DNA from: Nitrospira sp. UBA6909
GTDB lineage: Bacteria > Nitrospirota > Nitrospiria > Nitrospirales > Nitrospiraceae
Length of the DNA stretch: 6,354 nt
Assembly (NCBI GenBank): GCA_002451055.1
Contig: DKBD01000150.1
Location: 543-6,896, forward strand
Direction: 5' to 3'
Shown here: positions 1-5,703 of the stretch, in pieces
How positions within the stretch are numbered: position 1 is the stretch's first letter
Layout: every line of letters begins with the position of its first letter
The notes under the pieces: model-generated
Database searches by the model: none
What the model was told of the DNA's origin: nothing
Seen by the model: only the letters and a program-made list of their open reading frames with translations
Program-made: the position numbers and the translations under genes

Positions 1-71
1 GCGGCAAGAGAAACCGGCACATTTCCGCATAATAGTAGGGCGATAAGGAAGGTCGATAACTTGATGATCAT
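1..71 (-). CDS. Start of a probable exported protein (N-terminal fragment, continues past left edge)
   Basis: Read on the minus strand from an ATG at 71, the frame is open to the window edge and gives 23 complete codons plus two bases of the next. The peptide begins MIIKLSTFLIALLLC and reaches VSLA before the edge. This has the form of a Sec signal peptide: a short N-region with one lysine, a hydrophobic core of about ten residues, then a polar stretch ending in a plausible S-x-A signal peptidase I site at about residue 23. The cysteine at residue 15 follows L-L-L, which is a poor lipobox, so a lipoprotein is less likely. A strong Shine-Dalgarno sequence precedes the ATG at good spacing. The mature protein lies outside the window, so its function cannot be stated. 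A second ATG at 28-30 in another frame has no ribosome binding site and removes the signal peptide. Confidence 0.68.
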   Translation of the reverse strand, partial: MIIKLSTFLIALLLCGNVPVSLA

Positions 72-73
72 GT

Positions 74-82
74 CTCACCCCC
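74..82 (-). promoter_or_regulatory. Shine-Dalgarno sequence of the left-edge exported-protein gene
   Basis: On the minus strand GGGGGTGAG lies three bases before the ATG at 71. It matches the GGTGA part of the anti-16S consensus, with the G-run about eight bases from the start. It is the main support for choosing this ATG. Confidence 0.6.
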
Positions 83-133
83 GAGTGACTAAGGTGCAAC
101 GACCACAAAATGGAATCAGGCACCGCCATTGGC

Positions 134-147
134 ATTGCAAAAGCAAT
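134..147. repeat. Short inverted repeat, 5-bp arms and AAAA loop
   Basis: ATTGC, four A, GCAAT. It lies 63-76 bp upstream of the start codon of the left-edge gene and could be a small hairpin in its leader or a protein site. Arms this short are common by chance. Confidence 0.3.
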
Positions 148-156
148 CCGCTCTGT

Positions 157-169
157 GTTCATCATGAAC
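157..169. promoter_or_regulatory. 13-bp palindrome upstream of the left-edge gene, possible operator
   Basis: GTTCAT-C-ATGAAC is a perfect dyad with 6-bp arms around one central base, about 86-98 bp upstream of the ATG at 71. Its form suits a dimeric transcription factor site. It does not match an SOS box I can name with confidence. The role is inferred only from symmetry and position. Confidence 0.3.
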
Positions 170-267
170 CCCACACTCATGCACAGGCTGCACCTACGCT
201 ATTGATTCAGTATCGACACATTTCTTTCTTGGTAACGACTCTTCCCGAAGGAGAAGCAGGAGAACGG

Positions 268-286
268 AAGGCGATCCTATCGCCTT
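268..286. other. Perfect 8-bp stem-loop with 3-base loop
   Basis: AAGGCGAT, CCT, ATCGCCTT forms a compact hairpin. Read on the minus strand it is followed by a pyrimidine-rich but G-interrupted stretch without a true T-run. On the plus strand it is followed by GCTGATTC. It lies about 470 bp downstream of pilT and about 200 bp upstream of the left-edge gene. It could be a weak terminator or an RNA 3'-end stabiliser for a minus-strand transcript, or part of an unrecognised small RNA. It lacks the U-tract of a classic intrinsic terminator. Confidence 0.4.
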
Positions 287-453
287 GCTGATTCGAATGC
301 AACCAACAACGTCGGGAGATCAAGTAATTGGCACCCACCTATCATATCCCGGCCAACAGCTAATTGACGGGACAGAGTGGAACCGGACGAAAGGAGCGAT
401 TCTCCCATTCAGTGACGCGACCTGCGCACCGACAACCTGCATGATTCACAAAC

Positions 454-486
454 GGGAAAAGCGGGAAAGAAAGAAAATGGGAAGAG
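454..486 (-). other. Strand-asymmetric purine/pyrimidine tract, possible Rho-utilisation-like sequence
   Basis: On the plus strand 31 of 33 bases are purines; the exceptions are C at 462 and T at 478. The minus-strand transcript running out of pilT would therefore carry a C/U-rich, G-poor, unstructured stretch of the type Rho binds. No strong intrinsic terminator is visible after pilT, so a Rho-dependent end is conceivable. This rests on composition only. Confidence 0.25.
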
Positions 487-560
487 CATACAGGATGGGG
501 AGTAAGGTATTTGGTCAAATACACGACACGGAGCCACGCAGGAACATCGATGAGCGCATC

Positions 561-575
561 GGCCTTACAAAGGCC
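561..575. repeat. 6-bp inverted repeat with 3-base loop
   Basis: GGCCTT, ACA, AAGGCC is a perfect small hairpin about 180 bp downstream of the pilT stop. No T-run follows on either strand, so I do not call it a terminator. Confidence 0.3.
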
Positions 576-735
576 ATCAGCCCCAGCATGGAGGCGGGGA
601 GAAATTCCCATGGGGCCTATGGCGAGCCGGCAATTGGAAAGATGAACGGCGGCGGAGAGAACGGACAGGTGAAGAGCGCCATAAAACCCCGGACACATCC
701 AACAGGTGATGCGGTATCGCCCTGAGGACTGATTC

Positions 736-764
736 CCTACAGCAAGGCCTGACCTACTGCAAGG
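736..764. repeat. Short direct repeat across the pilT stop codon
   Basis: Two 12-base units, 736-747 (CCTACAGCAAGG) and 753-764 (CCTACTGCAAGG), differ at one base and are 17 bp apart. The second unit contains the pilT stop codon and last codons; the first lies just beyond the gene. It may be a small local duplication. The period is not a multiple of three, so it is not an in-frame coding repeat. Confidence 0.4.
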
Positions 765-1833
765 AGTCCGGCGGGGTCTTGAGCAGTTTCACGAACCGAT
801 TCTTATCGATGGCCTTCTCGTACGCCTCCTCCGGCGAAATCCATTTCTTGTTGAGCAAATCCTGGATCGCATCGTCCAAAGTCTGCATACCGATCGCCTT
901 TCCCGTCTGCATGATGGACGCGATTTGAAAGGTCTTGGCATCGCGGATCAAATTCCCAACGGCCGAATTGCAGACCAATATCTCAAGCGCCGCGCAACGC
1001 CCCTTTTGGTCGATGCGTTTAAAGAGGTTCTGTGCCACGACGACTCGAAGCGCCGTCGACAGCGTGTTGCGAATCTGGGCCTGTTCCTGATGGGGAAAGA
1101 CTTCGATGACCCGATCGACCGTTTTCGCGGCGTTTTCAGTGTGCAACGTGCCGAATACCAAATGCCCCGTTGCGGCGGCTTCCACCGCTAGCCTGATGGT
1201 TTCGATGTCGCGCATTTCGCCGACGAGGATGATATCCGGATCCTCCCGCAACGCTCCGCGCAAAGCGGCGGCGAACGACTGTGTATGGACGCCGACTTCG
1301 CGATGATTCACGATACATCCTTGGCTCTGATGGACAAACTCGATCGGGTCCTCGACGGTCAGAATATGATCTTTCCGATTCTTGTTCGCATAGTCGATCA
1401 TCGCGGCAAGCGTCGTCGACTTTCCGCTTCCCGTCGGACCTGTGACCAAGACCAATCCCTTCTTCAGCATGGCTGCCTTGGTCAAAATAGAAGGAAGACC
1501 CAATTGCTCCGCGGTCAACACCTTGTTGGGAATTTTTCTGAAAACCCCGGCGCACCCATATTTGTGATTGAATAAATTCGCACGGAACCTTGCCAGGTCC
1601 TTTATTTCATAGCCGAAATCGACGTCGCCGGTCGCTTCAAACTGGTCTTTCTTAGCAGGAGGCGTGATCTCGTAGAGCAACTGCTTCAGCCCTTCATGGT
1701 CGAGTGGTCCTTGGGTCATCACCCGTTCCAAATCGCCGTTGACACGCATAACCGGCTGTTGACCAGAAACGAGATGTAAGTCAGAGGCGCCGAGATCCGC
1801 CATCATTCTGAAATAATCATCGATTTTCGCCAT
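754..1833 (-). CDS. pilT: Type IV pilus retraction ATPase PilT
   Basis: A 359-residue hexameric AAA-type secretion ATPase of the GspE/PilT superfamily. It acts at the cytoplasmic base of the type IV pilus and drives depolymerisation of pilin for twitching motility, surface sensing and, where present, DNA uptake. Visible in order: an N-terminal PAS-like domain with the usual opening (LGASDLHL, about 14-21); Walker A GPTGSGKST at 132-140; Asp box ILTVEDPIEF at 157-166; Walker B DPDIILVGEMRD at 198-209; His box GHLVFGTLHT at 223-232. A C-terminal AVGNLIRD (291-298) corresponds to the AIRNLIRE signature that marks retraction motors rather than the extension ATPase PilB, followed by GMQTLDDAI near 316-323. 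Length is normal for PilT. The ATG at 1833 has a good Shine-Dalgarno sequence. It sits alone here without pilU, pilB or pilC beside it, and appears separately promoted from topA. A PilT paralogue with a specialised role cannot be excluded. Confidence 0.95.
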   Translation of the reverse strand: MAKIDDYFRMMADLGASDLHLVSGQQPVMRVNGDLERVMTQGPLDHEGLKQLLYEITPPAKKDQFEATGDVDFGYEIKDLARFRANLFNHKYGCAGVFRKIPNKVLTAEQLGLPSILTKAAMLKKGLVLVTGPTGSGKSTTLAAMIDYANKNRKDHILTVEDPIEFVHQSQGCIVNHREVGVHTQSFAAALRGALREDPDIILVGEMRDIETIRLAVEAAATGHLVFGTLHTENAAKTVDRVIEVFPHQEQAQIRNTLSTALRVVVAQNLFKRIDQKGRCAALEILVCNSAVGNLIRDAKTFQIASIMQTGKAIGMQTLDDAIQDLLNKKWISPEEAYEKAIDKNRFVKLLKTPPDSLQ

Positions 1834-1836
1834 ATG

Positions 1837-1844
1837 CCCCTCTC
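1837..1844 (-). promoter_or_regulatory. pilT Shine-Dalgarno sequence
   Basis: GAGAGGGG on the minus strand, ending three bases before the ATG at 1833, with the GAGAGG core five bases away. It supports the chosen pilT start. Confidence 0.65.
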
Positions 1845-1876
1845 ACCATCCATAGGGTGGGTGATTATTCTTTGGA

Positions 1877-1885
1877 AGTATAGCA
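1877..1885 (-). promoter_or_regulatory. Extended -10 promoter element for pilT
   Basis: On the minus strand TGC-TATACT is an extended -10 (TGn plus a hexamer one base off TATAAT). It would place transcription start near 1870, giving a leader of about 37 bases before the pilT ATG. The -35 region is poor: nothing near TTGACA lies 16-18 bp upstream, as is common for extended -10 promoters or for promoters that need an activator. A sigma-70-type promoter is inferred; a sigma-54 site was not found here. Confidence 0.5.
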
Positions 1886-1904
1886 GGTCGTCGATCGACG
1901 TCCT
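1885..1904. promoter_or_regulatory. 20-bp near-perfect palindrome in the pilT promoter, candidate operator
   Basis: Nine of ten base pairs are symmetric; the only mismatch is T1888 against T1901. The central 12 bases, CGTCGATCGACG (1889-1900), are a perfect palindrome. The element abuts the TATACT -10 hexamer, overlaps one base of its TGn extension, and fills the spacer up to where a -35 would be. In this position a bound dimer could repress by blocking RNA polymerase, or activate in the MerR manner by distorting the spacer. No loop separates the arms, so a DNA site is more likely than an RNA hairpin. No known regulator motif is claimed. Confidence 0.45.
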
Positions 1905-1927
1905 AACGGACAATCGAAATGTCGCGG

Positions 1928-1968
1928 AAAAAGACTTGTGGCCTGGCTCAAAGCCCCCCACAGGCCAC
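1928..1968 (-). terminator. Probable intrinsic terminator downstream of topA
   Basis: Read on the minus strand, GTGGCCTG (1968-1961), a 15-base loop, and CAGGCCAC (1945-1938) form a perfect 8-bp GC-rich stem. It is followed after five bases by TTTTT (1932-1928). It lies about 107 bp after the topA stop and upstream of the pilT promoter, where an end to the topA transcript is expected. The long loop and the gap before the T-run make it weaker than a textbook terminator. A smaller competing hairpin (GGCT/AGCC, 1945-1955) overlaps one side. No T-run follows on the plus strand. Confidence 0.5.
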
Positions 1969-2031
1969 CTCCAATCGGCTATGCCGTAAGATCTCAAGGT
2001 AAAATACGGAAGGAATGCACCCTACGTACCA

Positions 2032-2041
2032 CTATCGATAG
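2032..2041. repeat. 10-bp perfect palindrome after topA
   Basis: CTATCGATAG lies 34-43 bp past the topA stop codon, between that stop and the putative terminator. It has no loop and no obvious promoter partner. It may be chance. Confidence 0.3.
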
Positions 2042-2074
2042 ACCGTGCAAGCCGAAAAGGCCGCGTCGGACCGC

Positions 2075-4414
2075 TTATCCGGCCTCGCGATAGCCGCACT
2101 CTTCGTTGCGGCATTGCACGCTTCGCCCCGCTTGCTTGCTGACTTTCTCGACGAGGAACGGCGCCTGGCAGGTCGGACAAATCCTCGGTACCGGACGGTC
2201 CCAGAGGGCGAATTCACATTTGGGATATTTACTGCAGGCGAAGAATGACCGCCCCTTCCGCGTCCGCTTCTGGACGAGATCGCCGCCGCATTCGGGCTGC
2301 GGACACTTGACGCCCAACGCCAGCGGTTTAGTCGTCTTGCACTGTGGATAGGCGGAACAGGCGATGAATTTGCCGAATCGCCCGGTCTTCACGACCATCG
2401 AGCTTCCGCATTTGTCGCACGTCTGATCCGTCGTGATTTCCTGTTTTGGAACGATCTTGATGGTACCGTCCGGCAGTTTTTCAAAATTCTGTGTGTTCTT
2501 GCAGGGAGGATCGTCTTTATAGCCGGGGCACGCGAGGAACTTGCCGTTCCTTCCCCACTTGATCTCCATCATTTTGCCGCATTTCTCACAAGGAATGTCC
2601 GTCGGCGGTTCGACCGTATCCTTCGGGCCGGGGATCGTCTTGGCTTTTTCCAAGTCAGCGGTGAACGGATTATAGAAATCGCGCACCGCATCGACCCAGA
2701 GCTTATTACCCTCCTCAACTTCATCGAGCTCGGCTTCGAGATGAGACGTGAAGTCGACGTCGACCACATCCGGGAATCCCTTCAACAAGAAGTCGTTCAC
2801 CGTACGGCCTGTTTCGGTGGGCTGGAACCGACCCTCCAGCTTCTCCACATACTTGCGATCCTGAATGGTCGAGATGATGGCGGCATAGGTCGACGGCCGG
2901 CCGATCCCTTTTTCCTCCAATTCCTTGATCAACAAGGCTTCGTTGTACCGAGGCGGTGGTTGTGTGAAATGCTGTTTCGCCGTCAAGCCCTGGGTCGTTT
3001 GCCCCTCTTGCTCGACGAGCCTCAGCTGCTCCCCTTCCGAAAGCAACGGCAGCTGTCGCTCGCTGTCGTCCTCCGCTTCCTGATCGGCCTTCGGTTTCTG
3101 TGAGGGCAATTCTTTGTCGATTCCCTCCATGTAGACGATCGTGTGGCCCGGGAACTTCACAACCGTGCCGGTGGAACGGAACACATACCTGTCCTTCGTA
3201 CCCACCGGCGATGAATCGATCCTGGTGACGTCCAGGATCGCCGGCACCATTTGCGAGGCGATAAAGCGGTTCCAAATCAGCTTGTAAAGATTGTATTGAT
3301 CCGATTCGAGATACTGGCGAATCGATTCGGGATCGCGAGCCGCCAATGTGGGCCGGACTGCTTCGTGGGCCTCCTGGGCTGCCTTGGTCGTCTTATACTC
3401 GTTCGCCTTTGAGGGCAGATATTCGGCGCCAAACCGGTCTTGAATCACCTGTCTGGCCTCTGCCATCGCCTCATTGGAAATTCGTGGGGAGTCGGTTCGC
3501 ATGTAGGTGATCAGACCGGTCGCCCCTTCCGTGCCGATTTCGATCCCTTCGTAGAGTTGCTGCGCCAGCGTCATGGTCTTCTTCGGGGAGAAGTGCAGCT
3601 TGCGTGCGGCTTCCTGCTGCAGACGGCTGGTGATAAACGGCGCGACCGGATTCCGCTTCTTTTCCCGACGCTCGATCGATTGCACGGCAAACGCCTTCCC
3701 TTGAACGGCGTCCACCACGCGGCGCGCTTGCTCGTCGTTTTCCACCGAAGCTTGTTCGCCGTTGATGCTGTGGAGTTTAGCTTCGAATGAAGGGGGATTC
3801 GCACCGGCCAGGAGGGCCGTGATCGACCAGTACTCTTCCGCGCGAAACGCTTCCCGCTCCTGCTCACGCTCGCAGATTAAGCGCACAGCCACGGATTGGA
3901 CGCGCCCCATGCTAAGCCCCCGGCGCACCTTGGTCCAGAGCAACTGGCTCCCCTGATAGCCCACGATGCGGTCGAGTACACGCCGCGCCTGCTGAGCATT
4001 CACCAGCTTCATGTCGATTTGATCCGGGGACTGAAGCGCCTGTTTGATCGCTCGCTCGGTGATTTCGTTGAACCGGACACGAAAGAGCTTTCCGTCGCTT
4101 TTCTTTTTCGATTTTCCCTTCAACTCTTCCGCCAGATGCCAGGCAATAGCCTCGCCTTCACGGTCGGGGTCCGGTGCCAAGAACACCTTGTCGGCCTCCT
4201 CGGCTTTCTTTTTGATCTCTGCAAGGACTTTCGCTTTGCCCTTGATCGTGACGTAGTGCGGCTCGAAGTCGTGTTCCAGATCGACTCCGAGCTTGCTGGT
4301 CGGCAGATCCTTCACATGGCCCACCGACGCCACGACCATATAGCCCCGCCCGAGATATTTATTGATCGTTTTCGCCTTGGTCGGCGACTCAACGATGATC
4401 AACGACTTCGCCAT
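2075..4414 (-). CDS. topA: DNA topoisomerase I (type IA, omega protein)
   Basis: A 779-residue type IA topoisomerase that relaxes negative supercoils by transient cleavage of one strand, balancing gyrase. The Toprim domain opens with MAKSLIIVESPTKAK, where E9 is the catalytic glutamate, and carries the metal-binding DPDREGE at 82-88 (D82, D84, E86). The active-site tyrosine is Y304 in LITYMRTDSPRIS. The central toroid domains continue to about residue 590, with a variable acidic, Lys/Glu/Asp-rich insert near 434-460. The tail holds four cysteine-rich zinc-binding modules: C609/C612/C629/C638; C666/C669/C686/C692; C704/C709/C727/C733; C746/C749/C768/C773. Length and layout are typical of bacterial TopA. 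The ATG at 4414 has GGAG five bases upstream and gives the canonical N-terminus. It follows dprA by 84 bp in the same direction, the common dprA-topA order. All key residues are intact. Confidence 0.98.
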   Translation of the reverse strand: MAKSLIIVESPTKAKTINKYLGRGYMVVASVGHVKDLPTSKLGVDLEHDFEPHYVTIKGKAKVLAEIKKKAEEADKVFLAPDPDREGEAIAWHLAEELKGKSKKKSDGKLFRVRFNEITERAIKQALQSPDQIDMKLVNAQQARRVLDRIVGYQGSQLLWTKVRRGLSMGRVQSVAVRLICEREQEREAFRAEEYWSITALLAGANPPSFEAKLHSINGEQASVENDEQARRVVDAVQGKAFAVQSIERREKKRNPVAPFITSRLQQEAARKLHFSPKKTMTLAQQLYEGIEIGTEGATGLITYMRTDSPRISNEAMAEARQVIQDRFGAEYLPSKANEYKTTKAAQEAHEAVRPTLAARDPESIRQYLESDQYNLYKLIWNRFIASQMVPAILDVTRIDSSPVGTKDRYVFRSTGTVVKFPGHTIVYMEGIDKELPSQKPKADQEAEDDSERQLPLLSEGEQLRLVEQEGQTTQGLTAKQHFTQPPPRYNEALLIKELEEKGIGRPSTYAAIISTIQDRKYVEKLEGRFQPTETGRTVNDFLLKGFPDVVDVDFTSHLEAELDEVEEGNKLWVDAVRDFYNPFTADLEKAKTIPGPKDTVEPPTDIPCEKCGKMMEIKWGRNGKFLACPGYKDDPPCKNTQNFEKLPDGTIKIVPKQEITTDQTCDKCGSSMVVKTGRFGKFIACSAYPQCKTTKPLALGVKCPQPECGGDLVQKRTRKGRSFFACSKYPKCEFALWDRPVPRICPTCQAPFLVEKVSKQAGRSVQCRNEECGYREAG

Positions 4415-4419
4415 AACAA

Positions 4420-4446
4420 CTCCGTATCCCCGTGAATCATGTTCAC
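4420..4446 (-). promoter_or_regulatory. topA leader: Shine-Dalgarno plus small dyad
   Basis: GGAG (4423-4420) precedes the topA ATG by five bases. Just upstream, GTGAA-N5-TTCAC (4432-4446) is a 15-bp interrupted palindrome. It could be an operator or a weak hairpin near the ribosome binding site. I found no convincing promoter in the 84-bp gap, so topA may be read through from dprA or from a promoter inside it. Confidence 0.35.
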
Positions 4447-4498
4447 ATCCGTACCAAATATCGGCGATTCATGCAACTAGAACGGCGGACCCTGCAGA

Positions 4499-5650
4499 TC
4501 ACAGACGAATGTACTGCTGACCAGGCAGCTGACGCACATGCCCTGACAATTCCAGCGAAATCAAGCTGGCCGCCACTTTGGCGGCATTCAGCCCTGTGCT
4601 TTCGATCACGCTATCGACGGATCGCGCTTCATAGGAAAGCGCCTCGTACACGAGACCGTCTTCTTCTCCTATCGGCTTACGGAGGGCCTCCCGGACTCCG
4701 CCGGCGGAGAGCGACGCCCTCAGACGCGCGTCGATCTGAGGGACAATCTCGTCAAGGATGTCCTGCGCCCGCTCGACCAGTTTCGCCCCTTCTTTGATCA
4801 AACCGTTCGATCCCTCACAGGCTCCTTCTCTCACCGGGCCGGGAACGGCAAACACGTCCCGCCCCTGTTCCAGCGCCAGCTTCGCCGTGATCAACGATCC
4901 GCTGTCCTTCGCAGCCTCGCTCACGAGAACGCCCAACGACAGTCCGCTGATGATTCGGTTTCTCCGCGGAAAGTGATGACTGAGCGGAGACGCGCCGATC
5001 GGCAACTCGGAGATCACGGCTCCGTGCGCTTCGATACGCCGCCGCAGCGTCTGATGCTCCGGCGGATACGTGCGATCGATGCCGCATCCCAACACCGCGA
5101 TCGTACGGCCCTTGCCATCCAGTGCCCCTCGGTGCGCCGCCGCGTCAATCCCGCGCGCCAGGCCGCTCACGACAGTGACCCCTCCACCGGCCAACTCCTT
5201 TGCAATCTCTTCGGTAACGACGCGCCCTGACGGCGTAGCCCGTCGGCCTCCCACGATCGCCACCGCCACCTCATCATGCGGCAACAAGGCTCCGCTCACA
5301 TAGAGCAACGGAGGCGGATCGGGAATGGTTCTGAGTCTCGCAGGATATGACGGATCGAAGAGCGTACTGATTCGGATCTTGAGACGCTCGATGGTCTGTA
5401 TTTGGCGATCAATCTGCTGCAACACATTGGGCGAAGGACCCCGCCGCACGCACTCTGCCAGCTCAGGACCGCAGCCGGCCTTGATCAATTCACCCAATTC
5501 TGCAGCCAACACTGCCTTCGGCGAGCCAAAGGCCTGAACCAGCTTGACCAAGGTGCGATCGCCCACCCCGTCGACCGCTTGAAGCGTCAGCCAGGAGGCC
5601 AGCGACTCTTTATCCATTATAGACACATAGACACCGAGGGAGAAATACAC
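4499..5650 (-). CDS. dprA: DNA processing protein DprA/Smf
   Basis: DprA binds incoming single-stranded DNA in the cytoplasm during natural transformation and loads RecA on it; homologues also occur in bacteria not known to transform. As drawn (GTG at 5650) it is 383 residues. An N-terminal helix-hairpin-helix/SAM-like segment is seen around VDGVGDRTL (26-34). The Rossmann-like core runs from about 100 to 300 with the family motifs VGGRRATPSG (133-142), SGLARGIDAAAH (162-173), GCGIDRTYPPEH (188-199), FPRRNRIISGLS (227-238), SGSLITA (250-256), EQGRDVFAVPG (261-271) and GSNGLI (280-285). A C-terminal winged-helix (DprA/DML1-like) domain spans about 330-383. The ATG at 5617 (residue 12, MDKESLASWL) is a more natural start and would give 372 residues; neither start has a clear Shine-Dalgarno sequence. 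It lies between rng and topA, all in one direction. Confidence 0.95.
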   Translation of the reverse strand: MYFSLGVYVSIMDKESLASWLTLQAVDGVGDRTLVKLVQAFGSPKAVLAAELGELIKAGCGPELAECVRRGPSPNVLQQIDRQIQTIERLKIRISTLFDPSYPARLRTIPDPPPLLYVSGALLPHDEVAVAIVGGRRATPSGRVVTEEIAKELAGGGVTVVSGLARGIDAAAHRGALDGKGRTIAVLGCGIDRTYPPEHQTLRRRIEAHGAVISELPIGASPLSHHFPRRNRIISGLSLGVLVSEAAKDSGSLITAKLALEQGRDVFAVPGPVREGACEGSNGLIKEGAKLVERAQDILDEIVPQIDARLRASLSAGGVREALRKPIGEEDGLVYEALSYEARSVDSVIESTGLNAAKVAASLISLELSGHVRQLPGQQYIRL

Positions 5651-5703
5651 GTACGGAGGCGGAAGCCTGGCCTGAATGATCCATCAGCGGACACATCGCG
5701 GAG

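Larger units (their letters stand above)
72..753. other. Gene-poor intergenic segment between pilT and the left-edge gene
   Basis: About 680 bp with no gene I can support. A plus-strand frame is open from 285 (TTG) to 725 and a minus-strand frame from 698 to 360. Neither has a ribosome binding site, and neither product resembles a family I know. They overlap each other on opposite strands, and their residue mix (many Arg, His, Gly, Pro and Cys) looks like translated non-coding DNA. A plus-strand frame open from the left edge to 291 has the same character and covers the signal-peptide start on the other strand. The segment holds several short inverted repeats (134-147, 157-169, 268-286, 561-575) and a purine-rich tract (454-486), listed separately. 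It must contain the 3' end of the pilT transcript and the promoter of the left-edge gene, but I find no clear -35/-10 pair for the latter. Confidence 0.6.

Noticed and set aside
61..291. Plus-strand frame, open from the left edge to 291
   Set aside because: His/Arg-rich translation with no domain, and it lies over the better-supported minus-strand signal-peptide start.
284..303. T-loop-like TTCGAAT suggesting a tRNA
   Set aside because: Flanking bases do not form the 5-bp T stem, and no acceptor, D or anticodon arms can be built around it.
360..698. Minus-strand 112-codon open frame in the gene-poor segment
   Set aside because: No ribosome binding site, no family resemblance, Cys/His/Pro-rich translation typical of non-coding DNA.
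285..725. Plus-strand 146-codon open frame from a TTG
   Set aside because: No Shine-Dalgarno sequence, rare start, no recognisable family, odd residue mix, and opposite to another open frame of similar quality.
72..753. CRISPR array, insertion sequence or attachment site in the gene-poor segment
   Set aside because: No regularly spaced repeats, no transposase fragment, no terminal inverted repeats with target duplication, and no tRNA end.
1136..1555. 139-codon minus-strand frame inside pilT
   Set aside because: Out-of-frame, Arg/Gly/Ser-rich shadow of pilT, whose catalytic motifs lie in the other frame.
2721..3275. 184-codon minus-strand frame inside topA
   Set aside because: Out-of-frame shadow of topA, which is intact across this stretch.
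3896..4435. 179-codon plus-strand frame antisense to topA
   Set aside because: Shadow of the strongly supported topA coding sequence; long antisense frames are expected at this base composition.
5616..5621. Perfect TATAAT on the minus strand at the dprA ATG
   Set aside because: It overlaps the start codon and lacks a -35 at proper spacing, so it is not a useful dprA promoter; kept only as a note in the dprA start finding.
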